A stretch of 13,506 bases of DNA from VRUE01 sp040904405 (GTDB lineage: Bacteria; Actinomycetota; Thermoleophilia; Solirubrobacterales; 70-9). The notes below the pieces were generated by a model. It made no database searches and was not told the DNA's origin. It saw only the letters and a program-made list of their open reading frames with translations. Position numbers and translations under genes: made by a program. The DNA is taken from positions 1 to 13,506 of the forward strand of contig JBBDTK010000004.1 of assembly GCA_040904405.1 (NCBI GenBank). The letters run 5' to 3'. Positions 1 to 5,739 of the stretch are shown here, in pieces. The stretch's first letter is position 1. Each line of letters begins with the position of its first letter.

Positions 1-449
1 ACCTCGCCAGCCGCGTGCTGGCGATGGTCGAGCGCTACCGCGACGGCGCCGTGCCGCCCGCCCAGGTCGACGCGGTGCTGGAGGAGGACTTCGAAGGCGC
101 CGCCGCCCGCTTCAGCGAGCTGCTCGACCGCGCCGAGCTGAGCCAGGCGCTGGAGCTGGCCTGGGCCCTGGTCCGCCGGCTCAACCGCTACGTCGAGGAG
201 ACGCGGCCGTGGGAGCTGGCCCGCGACGAGGCCGACCCCGAGCGGCTCGACGAGGTCCTCTACAACCTGGTCGAGGGCCTCCGCGTAGTCACCCTGCTGC
301 TCGTCCCATACCTGCCGCGGACCAGCGAGACCCTGCTCACCGCCCTCGCCGAGGGTTCCCGCGAGCTGACCGACCTCGGCTCCCGCCCGGGGGGCCAAAA
401 GGTAGAGCGCATCCCCCCGCTCTTCCCCAGGATCGAGGCCCCGGCCTAA
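1..449 (+). CDS. metG: Methionyl-tRNA synthetase, C-terminal part (5' end outside window)
   Basis: Charges tRNA-Met with methionine in the cytoplasm. Only the last ~149 residues are present; the frame is open from base 3 and ends at TAA 447-449. What remains is the helical anticodon-binding domain of class I MetRS: the stretch LNRYVEETRPWELA followed by LYNLVEGLRVVTLLLVPYLP is the usual MetG signature (a WxLxK/R-type helix, then helices packing on the catalytic core). The catalytic HIGH and KMSKS motifs would lie upstream, outside the window. The protein stops soon after this domain, so it has no C-terminal EMAP/Arc1p-like tRNA-binding extension, as in short MetG forms. It converges on the aldehyde dehydrogenase gene. 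An inverted repeat starts 24 bases after the stop and could terminate it. Identification rests on recognised sequence pattern. Confidence 0.93.
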   Translation, partial: LASRVLAMVERYRDGAVPPAQVDAVLEEDFEGAAARFSELLDRAELSQALELAWALVRRLNRYVEETRPWELARDEADPERLDEVLYNLVEGLRVVTLLLVPYLPRTSETLLTALAEGSRELTDLGSRPGGQKVERIPPLFPRIEAPA

Positions 450-472
450 CGTAGAACTGGAACCCAGCCTTC

Positions 473-514
473 ATCGCAGCATTTTCCGGGCCATGGGCCG
501 GAAAATGCTGCGAT
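473..514. terminator. 17-bp perfect hairpin after metG
   Basis: Arms 473-489 and 498-514 are exact reverse complements (17 bp, ending CATTTTCCGG / CCGGAAAATG) around an 8-base loop. It lies 24 bases downstream of the metG stop. There is no T-run after it on either strand, so it is a hairpin without the classic U-tract. Position between convergent genes suggests a bidirectional terminator; function is inferred. Confidence 0.6.
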
Positions 515-532
515 CGGGGGCTCAGCGGACTT

Positions 533-661
533 AGTGACCATCCACAAACCCGCGTGTGCGGCTGGCGAGTGCCGGACCAAGCGGGGCAAGGACCGAGGAC
601 GCCGCACCGCGCAGTGTGTCCGGTGCCGCCAGACGTGCGCGGGGGTTTGTGGATGGTCACT
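533..661. terminator. Long imperfect hairpin containing the aldehyde dehydrogenase stop codon
   Basis: Outer arms 533-551 and 643-661 are exact reverse complements (19 bp; GTGACCATCCACAAACCC at the left). Inner blocks also pair: CTGGCG 562-567 with CGCCAG 627-632, and CCGGAC 572-577 with GTCCGG 618-623, leaving a ~40-base apical region. The stop of the minus-strand dehydrogenase (657-659) is inside the right arm. A TTA trinucleotide flanks both ends (531-533 and 661-663). It is most simply the 3'-end structure or terminator of the dehydrogenase transcript, opposite metG. The 207-base gap between the two genes is almost entirely this hairpin and the one at 473-514. Confidence 0.55.
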
Positions 662-2222
662 TAAGGCCCAGGCGGCGGCGCCAGTCGCGGGCGTTGGCGG
701 CGCGGGCTATGCGGCCGATCAGGCCGCGGCGGGCCTTGGTGTAGGGGTACCAGGTCGGCTCGCGCTTGCCGCCGAAGCGGGCGACGATCACCGACTCCGG
801 GCGGCAGTACTTCTTGATCCCGTACTCGCCGTGGCGGAAGCCGATCCCCGACTCCTTCCAGCCGCCCATCGGCACGTCCATCAGCACGTAGTTGACGATC
901 ACGTCGTTGACGTTGACCGCGCCGGCCTCGATCCGCCGCCCGACCTGCTCGGCCCGCTGCTTCTCGCCGAAGACCGAGGCGGCGAGGCCGTAGCGGGTGT
1001 CGTTGGCGAAGCGCAGCGCCTCCTCTGAATCGCGCACCTTCATCACCGCGACCACGGGGCCGAAGGTCTCGTCGCGCATCACCGTCATCGAGTGGTCGAC
1101 GTCGACCAGCACGGTCGGTTCGAAGTAGTCGCCCGGGCCCTCGACCCGCCTGCCGCCGGTCGCCGCCCTGGCGCCCTTGGCGATCGCGTCCTCGACCTGC
1201 GCTTCGACCACCGCCCGCTGGTTGGGCGAGGTCATCGCGCCGACGTCCTTGGCCGGCGTCCTGCCGTCGGCGCCCTGGCGCAGCGCTCCGACCTCCTTGG
1301 TCAGCTTGGCGACGAACTCGTCGTAGACGGGCTCCTCGACGTAGATCCGCTCGACCGAGAGGCAGACCTGGCCCGAGTTGAACATCCCGCCCCAGGTGGC
1401 GGCGTTGGCGGCGCGGTCGATGTCGGCGTCGTCGAGCACGATCATCGGGTCCTTGCCGCCGAGCTCGAGGCTGACCGGGGTCAGCGTCTCGGCGGCGCGC
1501 GCCATCACCTTGCGGCCGGTGCGGTCGGAGCCGGTGAACTGGACGAAGTCGACGTTGTCGACCAGGGCGCCGCCGGTCTCGCCGGTGCCCTGCACGCAGT
1601 CGAACACGTCCGGCCCGCCGATCTCGCGCTTCCAGGCGTCGACGATCTCGGTCAGGCCGAGCGGCGTGAACTCCGAGGGCTTGACGACGACAGCGGCGCC
1701 CGCCTGCAGGGCCGGGATCGCGTCGCCCAGCGCCAGCGCCAGGGGGAAGTTCCAGGGGCTGATCACGCCGACCACCGGGTAGGGCCGGTACTGGACCATC
1801 AGCTTTTTCGACGCCGCCAGCGGCGAGTGGGGGCGGACCGTTTCGTCGCCGATGAACTTCGCCGCCTTGCTGCCGTAGAAGTTGATCAGGTCGGTGAGGT
1901 AGATCGTCTCGGCCGTGGTGTCGCCGCGGACCTTGCCGGTCTCCGCCTGCATCGTGTCGAGCACGCGCTCCTGGTTGTCGAGCAGCCAGTCGCGCAGCCT
2001 GCCCAGCCAGCGGTAGCGGCCGGCGACCCCGAGCGCCTCCCACTCGGCCTGGTTCCCGCGCACCCGTGCCACGGTCGCCGCGACGCGCTCCGGCGAGTCG
2101 ACCTCGACGCTGCCGATCGCCGCCCCGGTCGCCGGGTTGAGAACCTCGATTCGCTCCGCGCCGCCGTCGGAGGCGGCGCCGTTCACCGCCTCGTCCACTT
2201 TCGGTGCCGTTCCGCTCTCCAC
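657..2222 (-). CDS. NAD(P)+-dependent aldehyde dehydrogenase
   Basis: Oxidises an aldehyde to the carboxylic acid with NAD(P)+ in the cytosol; the substrate cannot be read from sequence. With the GTG start at 2222 the protein has 521 residues, a normal ALDH length. This start is chosen because GGGAG (2230-2234) lies 7 bases upstream and the conserved sequence (IEVLNPATG) begins soon after; the longer open frame upstream would read through a large hairpin. Visible motifs are SPWNFPLALALGDAIPAL with VVVKPSE (cofactor binding), SLELGGK with general base Glu253, and FNSGQVC with nucleophile Cys287. The 34-residue Glu-Cys spacing is canonical. A basic, Arg-rich tail ends the protein. It follows an Rrf2 regulator on the same strand, separated by a 160-base hairpin and a possible promoter with its own dyad, so it may be transcribed separately. 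A succinate-semialdehyde-type or general aliphatic ALDH are both possible. Confidence 0.92.
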   Translation of the reverse strand: MESGTAPKVDEAVNGAASDGGAERIEVLNPATGAAIGSVEVDSPERVAATVARVRGNQAEWEALGVAGRYRWLGRLRDWLLDNQERVLDTMQAETGKVRGDTTAETIYLTDLINFYGSKAAKFIGDETVRPHSPLAASKKLMVQYRPYPVVGVISPWNFPLALALGDAIPALQAGAAVVVKPSEFTPLGLTEIVDAWKREIGGPDVFDCVQGTGETGGALVDNVDFVQFTGSDRTGRKVMARAAETLTPVSLELGGKDPMIVLDDADIDRAANAATWGGMFNSGQVCLSVERIYVEEPVYDEFVAKLTKEVGALRQGADGRTPAKDVGAMTSPNQRAVVEAQVEDAIAKGARAATGGRRVEGPGDYFEPTVLVDVDHSMTVMRDETFGPVVAVMKVRDSEEALRFANDTRYGLAASVFGEKQRAEQVGRRIEAGAVNVNDVIVNYVLMDVPMGGWKESGIGFRHGEYGIKKYCRPESVIVARFGGKREPTWYPYTKARRGLIGRIARAANARDWRRRLGLK

Positions 2223-2241
2223 CTGACCGCTCCCTTCAAAA

Positions 2242-2262
2242 TTGGCTGGGCAGCCAAGAGTA
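2242..2262 (-). promoter_or_regulatory. Possible dehydrogenase promoter -10 and overlapping dyad operator
   Basis: On the minus strand TACTCT (2257-2262) could be a -10 box. Directly downstream TTGGCTG (2242-2248) and CAGCCAA (2251-2257) form a 7-bp perfect dyad with a 2-base centre. It would sit over the transcription start, the place expected for a repressor operator. A second perfect dyad, GTGTAC-TT-GTACAC, lies upstream at 2275-2288 and overlaps the hairpin arm. I find no clear -35. The adjacent Rrf2 regulator is a candidate ligand by position only. Confidence 0.3.
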
Positions 2263-2282
2263 GCCGGGTGCGGCGTGTACTT

Positions 2283-2442
2283 GTACACGTATCCGGAAAT
2301 TCTGGTCGTTTCGGCGGCGTCTGGACGCACCTGACGCCACCCGTGGGAATCGCCGATGCTTCGGCATCGACTCATCCCACGTGCGTCGTCAGGCACGCCC
2401 AGCCACTCGCCGATTCCGACCAGAATTTCCGGATACGTGTAC
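2283..2442. terminator. 160-base hairpin with 26-bp perfect arms and TTCG tetraloop
   Basis: Arms 2283-2308 and 2417-2442 are exact reverse complements (26 bp, including TATCCGGAAATTCTGGTCG). Pairing resumes inward with interruptions (ACCTGACG with CGTCAGGC near 2330 and 2385) and closes at CGATGC-TTCG-GCATCG (2354-2369), a stable cUUCGg tetraloop in RNA. The outermost base pair touches the last base of the Rrf2 stop codon (2442-2444), and the element lies upstream of the dehydrogenase start. It could end the Rrf2 transcript or act as an attenuator in the dehydrogenase leader. It fills most of the 219-base gap. Confidence 0.6.
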
Positions 2443-2897
2443 TAGCGCGGCGCCCAGGCGTCTGGCGTCGCCGCCAGCTGCTCGATCGCGGCCGGCAGCT
2501 CGCCGCTGACCAGGTCGGCGAGGGTGACGTGCTCGAGCACGGCGCGCAGGTTGGCGCGGACCGCGATCCAGACCTCCTGCAGGTGCTCGGCGTGGCCCCG
2601 GTACTCGATCGACTCCGGCGGCGAGGACTGCACGTGGGCGATCGGCCCCTCGACCGCGCGCACCACGTCGGCGATCGTGATCGCGTCGGCCGGCTTGGCC
2701 AGCCAGTAGCCGCCCTTGGCCCCGCGCCGGGCCCGCACGATCCCGTGGTGCTTCAGCTCCAAGAGGATGTGCTCGAGGAACTGCAGCGGAATGTCCTGCG
2801 CCTCGGCGAGCGCCTCCCCCTTGATGGGCCCGTCCTTTTCAGCTGCCAACTCCGCGGCCGCTCGCACTGCGTAGTCAGCCTTGGCGGAAACTCTCAC
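2442..2897 (-). CDS. Rrf2-family transcriptional regulator without cluster cysteines
   Basis: DNA-binding regulator of 151 residues. The start is GTG 2897, giving RVSAKADYAVRAAAELA, the standard Rrf2 N-terminus; the longer open frame upstream reads through a hairpin and is not credible. A winged helix-turn-helix covers roughly residues 1-70, with RRGAKGGYWLAKP as the wing, followed by the long dimerisation helix. IscR, NsrR and RirA types carry three cysteines after the wing to hold an Fe-S cluster. This protein has no cysteine at all, so it cannot bind a cluster by cysteine thiolates and is closer in that respect to CymR-type Rrf2 proteins, which control sulfur metabolism. It lies between a TauE/SafE exporter and an aldehyde dehydrogenase, all minus strand. 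A sulfur-related role is inference from that context. Confidence 0.9.
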   Translation of the reverse strand: MRVSAKADYAVRAAAELAAEKDGPIKGEALAEAQDIPLQFLEHILLELKHHGIVRARRGAKGGYWLAKPADAITIADVVRAVEGPIAHVQSSPPESIEYRGHAEHLQEVWIAVRANLRAVLEHVTLADLVSGELPAAIEQLAATPDAWAPR

Positions 2898-2903
2898 GGG
2901 AGA

Positions 2904-2923
2904 AGGATATCTGCCGCTGGCAG
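2904..2923 (-). promoter_or_regulatory. Possible leaderless promoter and dyad for the Rrf2 gene
   Basis: On the minus strand TATCCT (2904-2909) lies 6 bases before the GTG start, with no Shine-Dalgarno sequence, which is the geometry of a leaderless transcript. The 13-base dyad CTGCC-GCT-GGCAG (2911-2923) sits immediately upstream, in the -10/-35 spacer, a plausible autoregulatory operator. It also overlaps the base of the hairpin at 2918-3051. No clear -35 was found. Confidence 0.35.
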
Positions 2924-3051
2924 TGGGTGGCGGGGGGTGTCCGGGCGGACGCGGCGTCCTGTTTTTCGCCCCACCCACGATCTGGGACGGGTGAACGTCT
3001 TCAGGCGAAAAACCCAGCGCCCGGCCGGACACCCCCCGGCGCCCACTGCCA
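2918..3051. terminator. Long hairpin between tauE-like and Rrf2 genes
   Basis: Arms 2918-2944 and 3025-3051 pair over 25 of 27 positions (outer TGGCAGTGGG, inner GGGGGGTGTCCGG). A second perfect 10-bp block follows: GTTTTTCGCC 2961-2970 with GGCGAAAAAC 3004-3013. The right end abuts the exporter stop codon (3052-3054) with no gap. It is probably the exporter's terminator or 3'-end structure, placed just before the Rrf2 promoter. It fills nearly all of the intergenic space. Confidence 0.6.
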
Positions 3052-3999
3052 CTAGCCGATCGTCTCCGGCGCCAGCTCGCCCGAGCGGTCGTGCGGCGGC
3101 CCCTCCTCTTCCTCCGCTTCGCGTTCGGCGCGGCGGCTGTTCCACCAGCGCGGGAACCAGATCAGCAGGCCGAGGCCGATTCCGGCGACCGCGGCGGCGA
3201 TCGGCCAGACCGTCGGGTCACCCTCGCGCACGGTGACGGCGCCGGCCGCGACCAGGACGACACCGAGCGCCGTGCGCAGGAAGCCGGTGCGGACGCGGGC
3301 GGCGAAGTGCGAGCCGATCACCACCCCCGGCACCGAGCCGAGCAGGATGTTGCCGGCGAGGACGAAGTCGACGTTGCCGCCGACCCAGTGGGCGAGGCCG
3401 GCGGCCCAGAGCAGGATCGCGGCGTGGAAGACGTCGGTCCCGACCACCTTCCTCGGGGCGAGGCGGAAGACGGCGATCAGCAGGATCGCGATCACCGTGC
3501 CGGAGCCGGCCGAGGTGATCCCGATCACGAAGCCGGTGGTGGCGCCGATCACCACCGCGGCGATCTTGTGGCGGCGCTTGATCTCGAAGTCCTCGCGCTC
3601 CTCGACCAGGTTGCTGAGGATCAGCGCCCGCGCCAGGGTGACGATGCCGACCATCAGCAGGGTGCCGCCGAGCAGCGCGTAGACGATCGAGTCGAGCCGC
3701 TCCTCGCCGATCCTGCTCTGCATGATCGAGATCACCCAGACGCCGGCGATCGAGGCCGGCACGCTGCCGGCCGCGAGCCAGAGCGAGAGGCCCATGTTGA
3801 CCGTGCCCATGCGCAGGTGGCGCCAGCCGCCGACGGTCTTGGTCACCGCGGCGTAGAAGATGTCGGTGCCGATCGCGGTCACCGGCTTGACCCCGAAGAT
3901 CAGGATCAGCAGCGGCGTCATCAGGGTCCCGCCGCCCATACCGGTCATGCCGACCATCGCGCCGATGCCGAAGCCGAAGATGATGATTGCCGGGTCCAT
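3052..3999 (-). CDS. TauE/SafE family sulfite/anion exporter
   Basis: Polytopic inner-membrane protein of 315 residues, a usual size for this family, whose studied members export sulfite, sulfoacetate or related anions. The family's internal duplication is visible: GAMVGMTGMGGGTLMTPLL followed by VTAIGTDIFYAAVTK in the first half, and GFVIGITSAGSGTVIAILL followed by KVVGTDVFHAAIL in the second. Hydrophobic helices fill most of the rest. A charged cytoplasmic-type tail (RRAEREAEEEE) ends the protein. The ATG at 3999 is used; there is no strong Shine-Dalgarno sequence before it. It is divergent from the ABC importer genes (77-base gap) and first in line before the Rrf2 regulator. Transported anion unknown; sulfur-compound export is the family-based guess. 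Confidence 0.88.
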   Translation of the reverse strand: MDPAIIIFGFGIGAMVGMTGMGGGTLMTPLLILIFGVKPVTAIGTDIFYAAVTKTVGGWRHLRMGTVNMGLSLWLAAGSVPASIAGVWVISIMQSRIGEERLDSIVYALLGGTLLMVGIVTLARALILSNLVEEREDFEIKRRHKIAAVVIGATTGFVIGITSAGSGTVIAILLIAVFRLAPRKVVGTDVFHAAILLWAAGLAHWVGGNVDFVLAGNILLGSVPGVVIGSHFAARVRTGFLRTALGVVLVAAGAVTVREGDPTVWPIAAAVAGIGLGLLIWFPRWWNSRRAEREAEEEEGPPHDRSGELAPETIG

Positions 4000-4031
4000 C
4001 CAGGGGTTCCGCGCGTCCGTTATCGACTTTC

Positions 4032-4051
4032 TTGACCTTCTTAGTCAGAAG
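4032..4051. promoter_or_regulatory. Dyad in the divergent tauE-like / ABC importer intergenic region
   Basis: TTGAC at 4032-4036 faces GTCA at 4044-4047, and CTTCT-TAGTC-AGAAG (4037-4051) forms a 5-bp stem. The 76-base region must hold promoters for both directions, so a shared operator here is plausible. TTGACC could be a -35 for the plus strand, but I find no convincing -10 at the right distance. On the minus strand GATAAC (rc of 4020-4025) is a weak -10 candidate. I see no TPP riboswitch elements. Confidence 0.25.
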
Positions 4052-4075
4052 CGCGAAGTGCGCCAGGATAGCAAG

Positions 4076-4894
4076 GTGGGCGCGGAAATCGAGCAATTCG
4101 CCGCCGCCGCGGCATCGCCTGCCCCCGGGGCGGAGATCGAGGCCGCCGTCTCGGTGCGCGGGCTCGGCCACAGCTTCGGCGAGCTGCGGGCGATCGAGCG
4201 GCTCGACCTCGAGGCGCCCGCCCGCGCCGTGCTCGCCCTGGTCGGGCCCTCGGGCTGTGGCAAGTCGACCCTGCTCGAGCTGATCGCCGGCCTGCGCGAG
4301 CCGGACGAGGGGGCGATCGAGGTGGGGGGCGCCGGGGACGCCGCCGGGCGCCTCGCCCGCTGCGCGCTGATGCCGCAGCGCGACCTGTTGCTGCCGTGGC
4401 TCTCGGCGCTCGACAACGCCGCCCTGGCGCCGCGCAATCGTGGCGCCCGCCGCGCCGCCGCGCGCTCGCGGGCGGCGCAGCTCTTCGAGCGCTTCGGCCT
4501 CGCCGGCTTCGAGCGGGCCCGTCCCGCCGAGCTCTCCGGCGGCATGCGCCAGCGGGTCGCCTTCCTGCGCACCCTGCTCGCCGGCAAGCCGGCGCTGGCC
4601 CTGGACGAGCCCTTCGCCGCGCTCGACGCGATCACCCGCGCCGAGATGCAGGCCTGGCTGGCCGCGGCGCTGCGCGCCGACCCCCGCACCGTGATCCTGG
4701 TCAGCCACGACGTCGAGGAGGCGCTCTATCTCTCCGACCGGGTCGCCGTCCTCTCCGCCCGCCCGGCGCGCGTGGTCGAGCAGCTCAGCGCCCCGGCGCC
4801 GCGCGCCCCCGACCGCGACGCCGCGGTCACCGCCCCGGAGTTCGTCGCCGTGCGCGAGCGGGCGCTGGCGGCGCTGCAAAAGGGGTCGCGATGA
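4076..4894 (+). CDS. ABC importer ATPase (ThiZ/SsuB/TauB-like)
   Basis: Cytoplasmic nucleotide-binding subunit, 272 residues, that powers uptake through the permease encoded next. In order: Walker A GPSGCGKST at residues 57-65, Q-loop LMPQRDLLLPW near residue 101, ABC signature LSGGMRQR at 153-160, Walker B LALDEP at 174-179, D-loop FAALD, and H-loop His211 in VSHDVEEAL. This set, with the VEEALYLSDRV sequence, is typical of the nitrate/sulfonate/taurine/pyrimidine-precursor ATPase group. The start is GTG 4076, preceded by AGGA (4065-4068) at 7 bases. An Ala-rich N-terminal extension of about 20 residues precedes the domain. Its stop overlaps an ATG (ATGA, 4891-4894) that opens a 21-codon ORF leading to the permease. 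The partner binding protein points to a thiamine pyrimidine precursor as substrate. Confidence 0.92.
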   Translation: MGAEIEQFAAAAASPAPGAEIEAAVSVRGLGHSFGELRAIERLDLEAPARAVLALVGPSGCGKSTLLELIAGLREPDEGAIEVGGAGDAAGRLARCALMPQRDLLLPWLSALDNAALAPRNRGARRAAARSRAAQLFERFGLAGFERARPAELSGGMRQRVAFLRTLLAGKPALALDEPFAALDAITRAEMQAWLAAALRADPRTVILVSHDVEEALYLSDRVAVLSARPARVVEQLSAPAPRAPDRDAAVTAPEFVAVRERALAALQKGSR

Positions 4895-4956
4895 CGCTGC
4901 CTGGCGACTTGGTCGGACATATTCCGACTTACGCGCCAGACAGGGGTTTGGGATGA
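4891..4956 (+). CDS. Possible 21-codon coupling ORF between ATPase and permease
   Basis: Reads MTLPGDLVGHIPTYAPDRGLG then TGA (split here as MTLPGDLVGH + IPTYAPDRGLG). Its ATG overlaps the ATPase stop as ATGA and its TGA overlaps the permease ATG as ATGA (4953-4956). AGGGG at 4881-4885 sits 5 bases before the ATG, a good ribosome-binding site. A 47-base hairpin (4897-4943) lies wholly inside it. It may be translated to couple the two genes and melt the hairpin, or it may be a chance ORF; no protein family is recognised. Confidence 0.35.
   Translation: MTLPGDLVGHIPTYAPDRGLG
4897..4943 (+). terminator. Intercistronic hairpin between ATPase and permease
   Basis: CTGCCTGGCG (4897-4906) pairs with CGCCAGACAG (4934-4943) over 9 of 10 positions, and GTCGGA (4912-4917) pairs exactly with TCCGAC (4923-4928) around a 5-base loop, with an internal loop between. 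It starts 3 bases after the ATPase stop. Its right arm covers the first two bases of the permease ribosome-binding site AGGGG (4942-4946). It is inside an operon, so partial termination, mRNA stabilisation or masking of the site is more likely than full termination. Confidence 0.5.
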
Positions 4957-5705
4957 GGCGCTGGGGGCTGCCGGCCGCCGTGCTGGCGGCGCTGATCGGG
5001 CTCTGGCAGGTGGCGGCGAGCAGCGGCGCCCTCGCCGACCTGCTCAACCTCGAGCGGTTCCTCGTCCCCTCTCCGGCCGAAATCGGCGAGGCGCTCTGGC
5101 AGGAACGGTCGCTGCTGGCCGACAACGCCTGGGTCACCTTCCAGGAGGTCCTGCTCGGCTTCCTCTGCGCCGCCGCGGCCGGGACCTCGTTCGCCCTCGC
5201 GCTCCACCTCTCCGCCACCCTGCGCCGCGCCTTCTACCCGCTGATCGTCGCCTCGCAGACGATCCCGATCCCGGCGGTGGCGCCGATCCTCGTCGTCCTC
5301 TTCGGCTACGGGATCGGCCCGAAGCTGGCGATCGTCGCCCTGATCGCCTTCTTCCCGATCGCCGTCAACAGCCTCGACGGCCTGCGCTCGGTGGATCCCG
5401 AGGCGATCAAGATGATGCGCAGCCTCGACGCCTCCCGAGCGCAGCTGCTCTGGCGGGTGGAGGCGCCCACCGCGCTGCCGTTCTTCTTCAGCGGCGCCAA
5501 GATCGCCGTCGCGATCTCGGTCATCGGCGCCGTGTTCGGCGAGTGGGCCGGGGCGAACTCCGGCCTCGGCCACCAGATTCTGCTCGACAACGCCAACCTG
5601 CAGACGGCCCGGATGTTCGCCGCGGTCGCGGTCCTCTCGGCGATCTCGCTCTCCCTCTTCGCTCTGCTCGCCCTCGCCGAGCGCCGGGTCGTCACTTGGC
5701 GATAG
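4953..5705 (+). CDS. ABC importer permease (ThiX/SsuC-like)
   Basis: Inner-membrane channel subunit of 250 residues, a typical length for this group. Hydrophobic helices start at the N-terminus (LPAAVLAALIGLWQVAA) and recur through the protein (VLLGFLCAAAAGTSFALAL, IAVAISVIGAVFGEW, FAAVAVLSAISLSLFALLAL). The cytoplasmic EAA loop that docks on the ATPase is visible as EAIKMMRSLDAS (residues 150-161) leading to APTALPFFF. LVPSPAEIGEALW near residue 45 is also characteristic of this permease group. The start is ATG 4953, with AGGGG (4942-4946) 6 bases upstream; it overlaps the stop of the mini-ORF. The binding-protein gene follows after 34 bases. The likely role is uptake of a thiamine pyrimidine precursor, inferred from the binding protein. 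Confidence 0.92.
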   Translation: MRRWGLPAAVLAALIGLWQVAASSGALADLLNLERFLVPSPAEIGEALWQERSLLADNAWVTFQEVLLGFLCAAAAGTSFALALHLSATLRRAFYPLIVASQTIPIPAVAPILVVLFGYGIGPKLAIVALIAFFPIAVNSLDGLRSVDPEAIKMMRSLDASRAQLLWRVEAPTALPFFFSGAKIAVAISVIGAVFGEWAGANSGLGHQILLDNANLQTARMFAAVAVLSAISLSLFALLALAERRVVTWR

Positions 5706-5739
5706 AACTCCTGTCCCGGCAACCCGATCGAAAGCAGGC

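Noticed and set aside
531..663. Miniature transposable element: inverted repeat flanked by TTA on both sides
   Set aside because: A 3-base duplication has a 1 in 64 chance, the other hairpins lack flanking duplications, their arms are unrelated, and the dehydrogenase stop lies inside the arm without disturbing the protein.
1092..3236. 714-residue plus-strand open frame
   Set aside because: Antisense to the aldehyde dehydrogenase and Rrf2 genes and runs through both hairpins; Arg/Ala/Asp-rich low-complexity translation typical of a GC-rich shadow frame.
3218..5218. 666-residue minus-strand open frame
   Set aside because: Shadow of the TauE-like gene (in another frame) and the ABC ATPase/permease genes; no recognisable motifs, very high Arg/Gly content.
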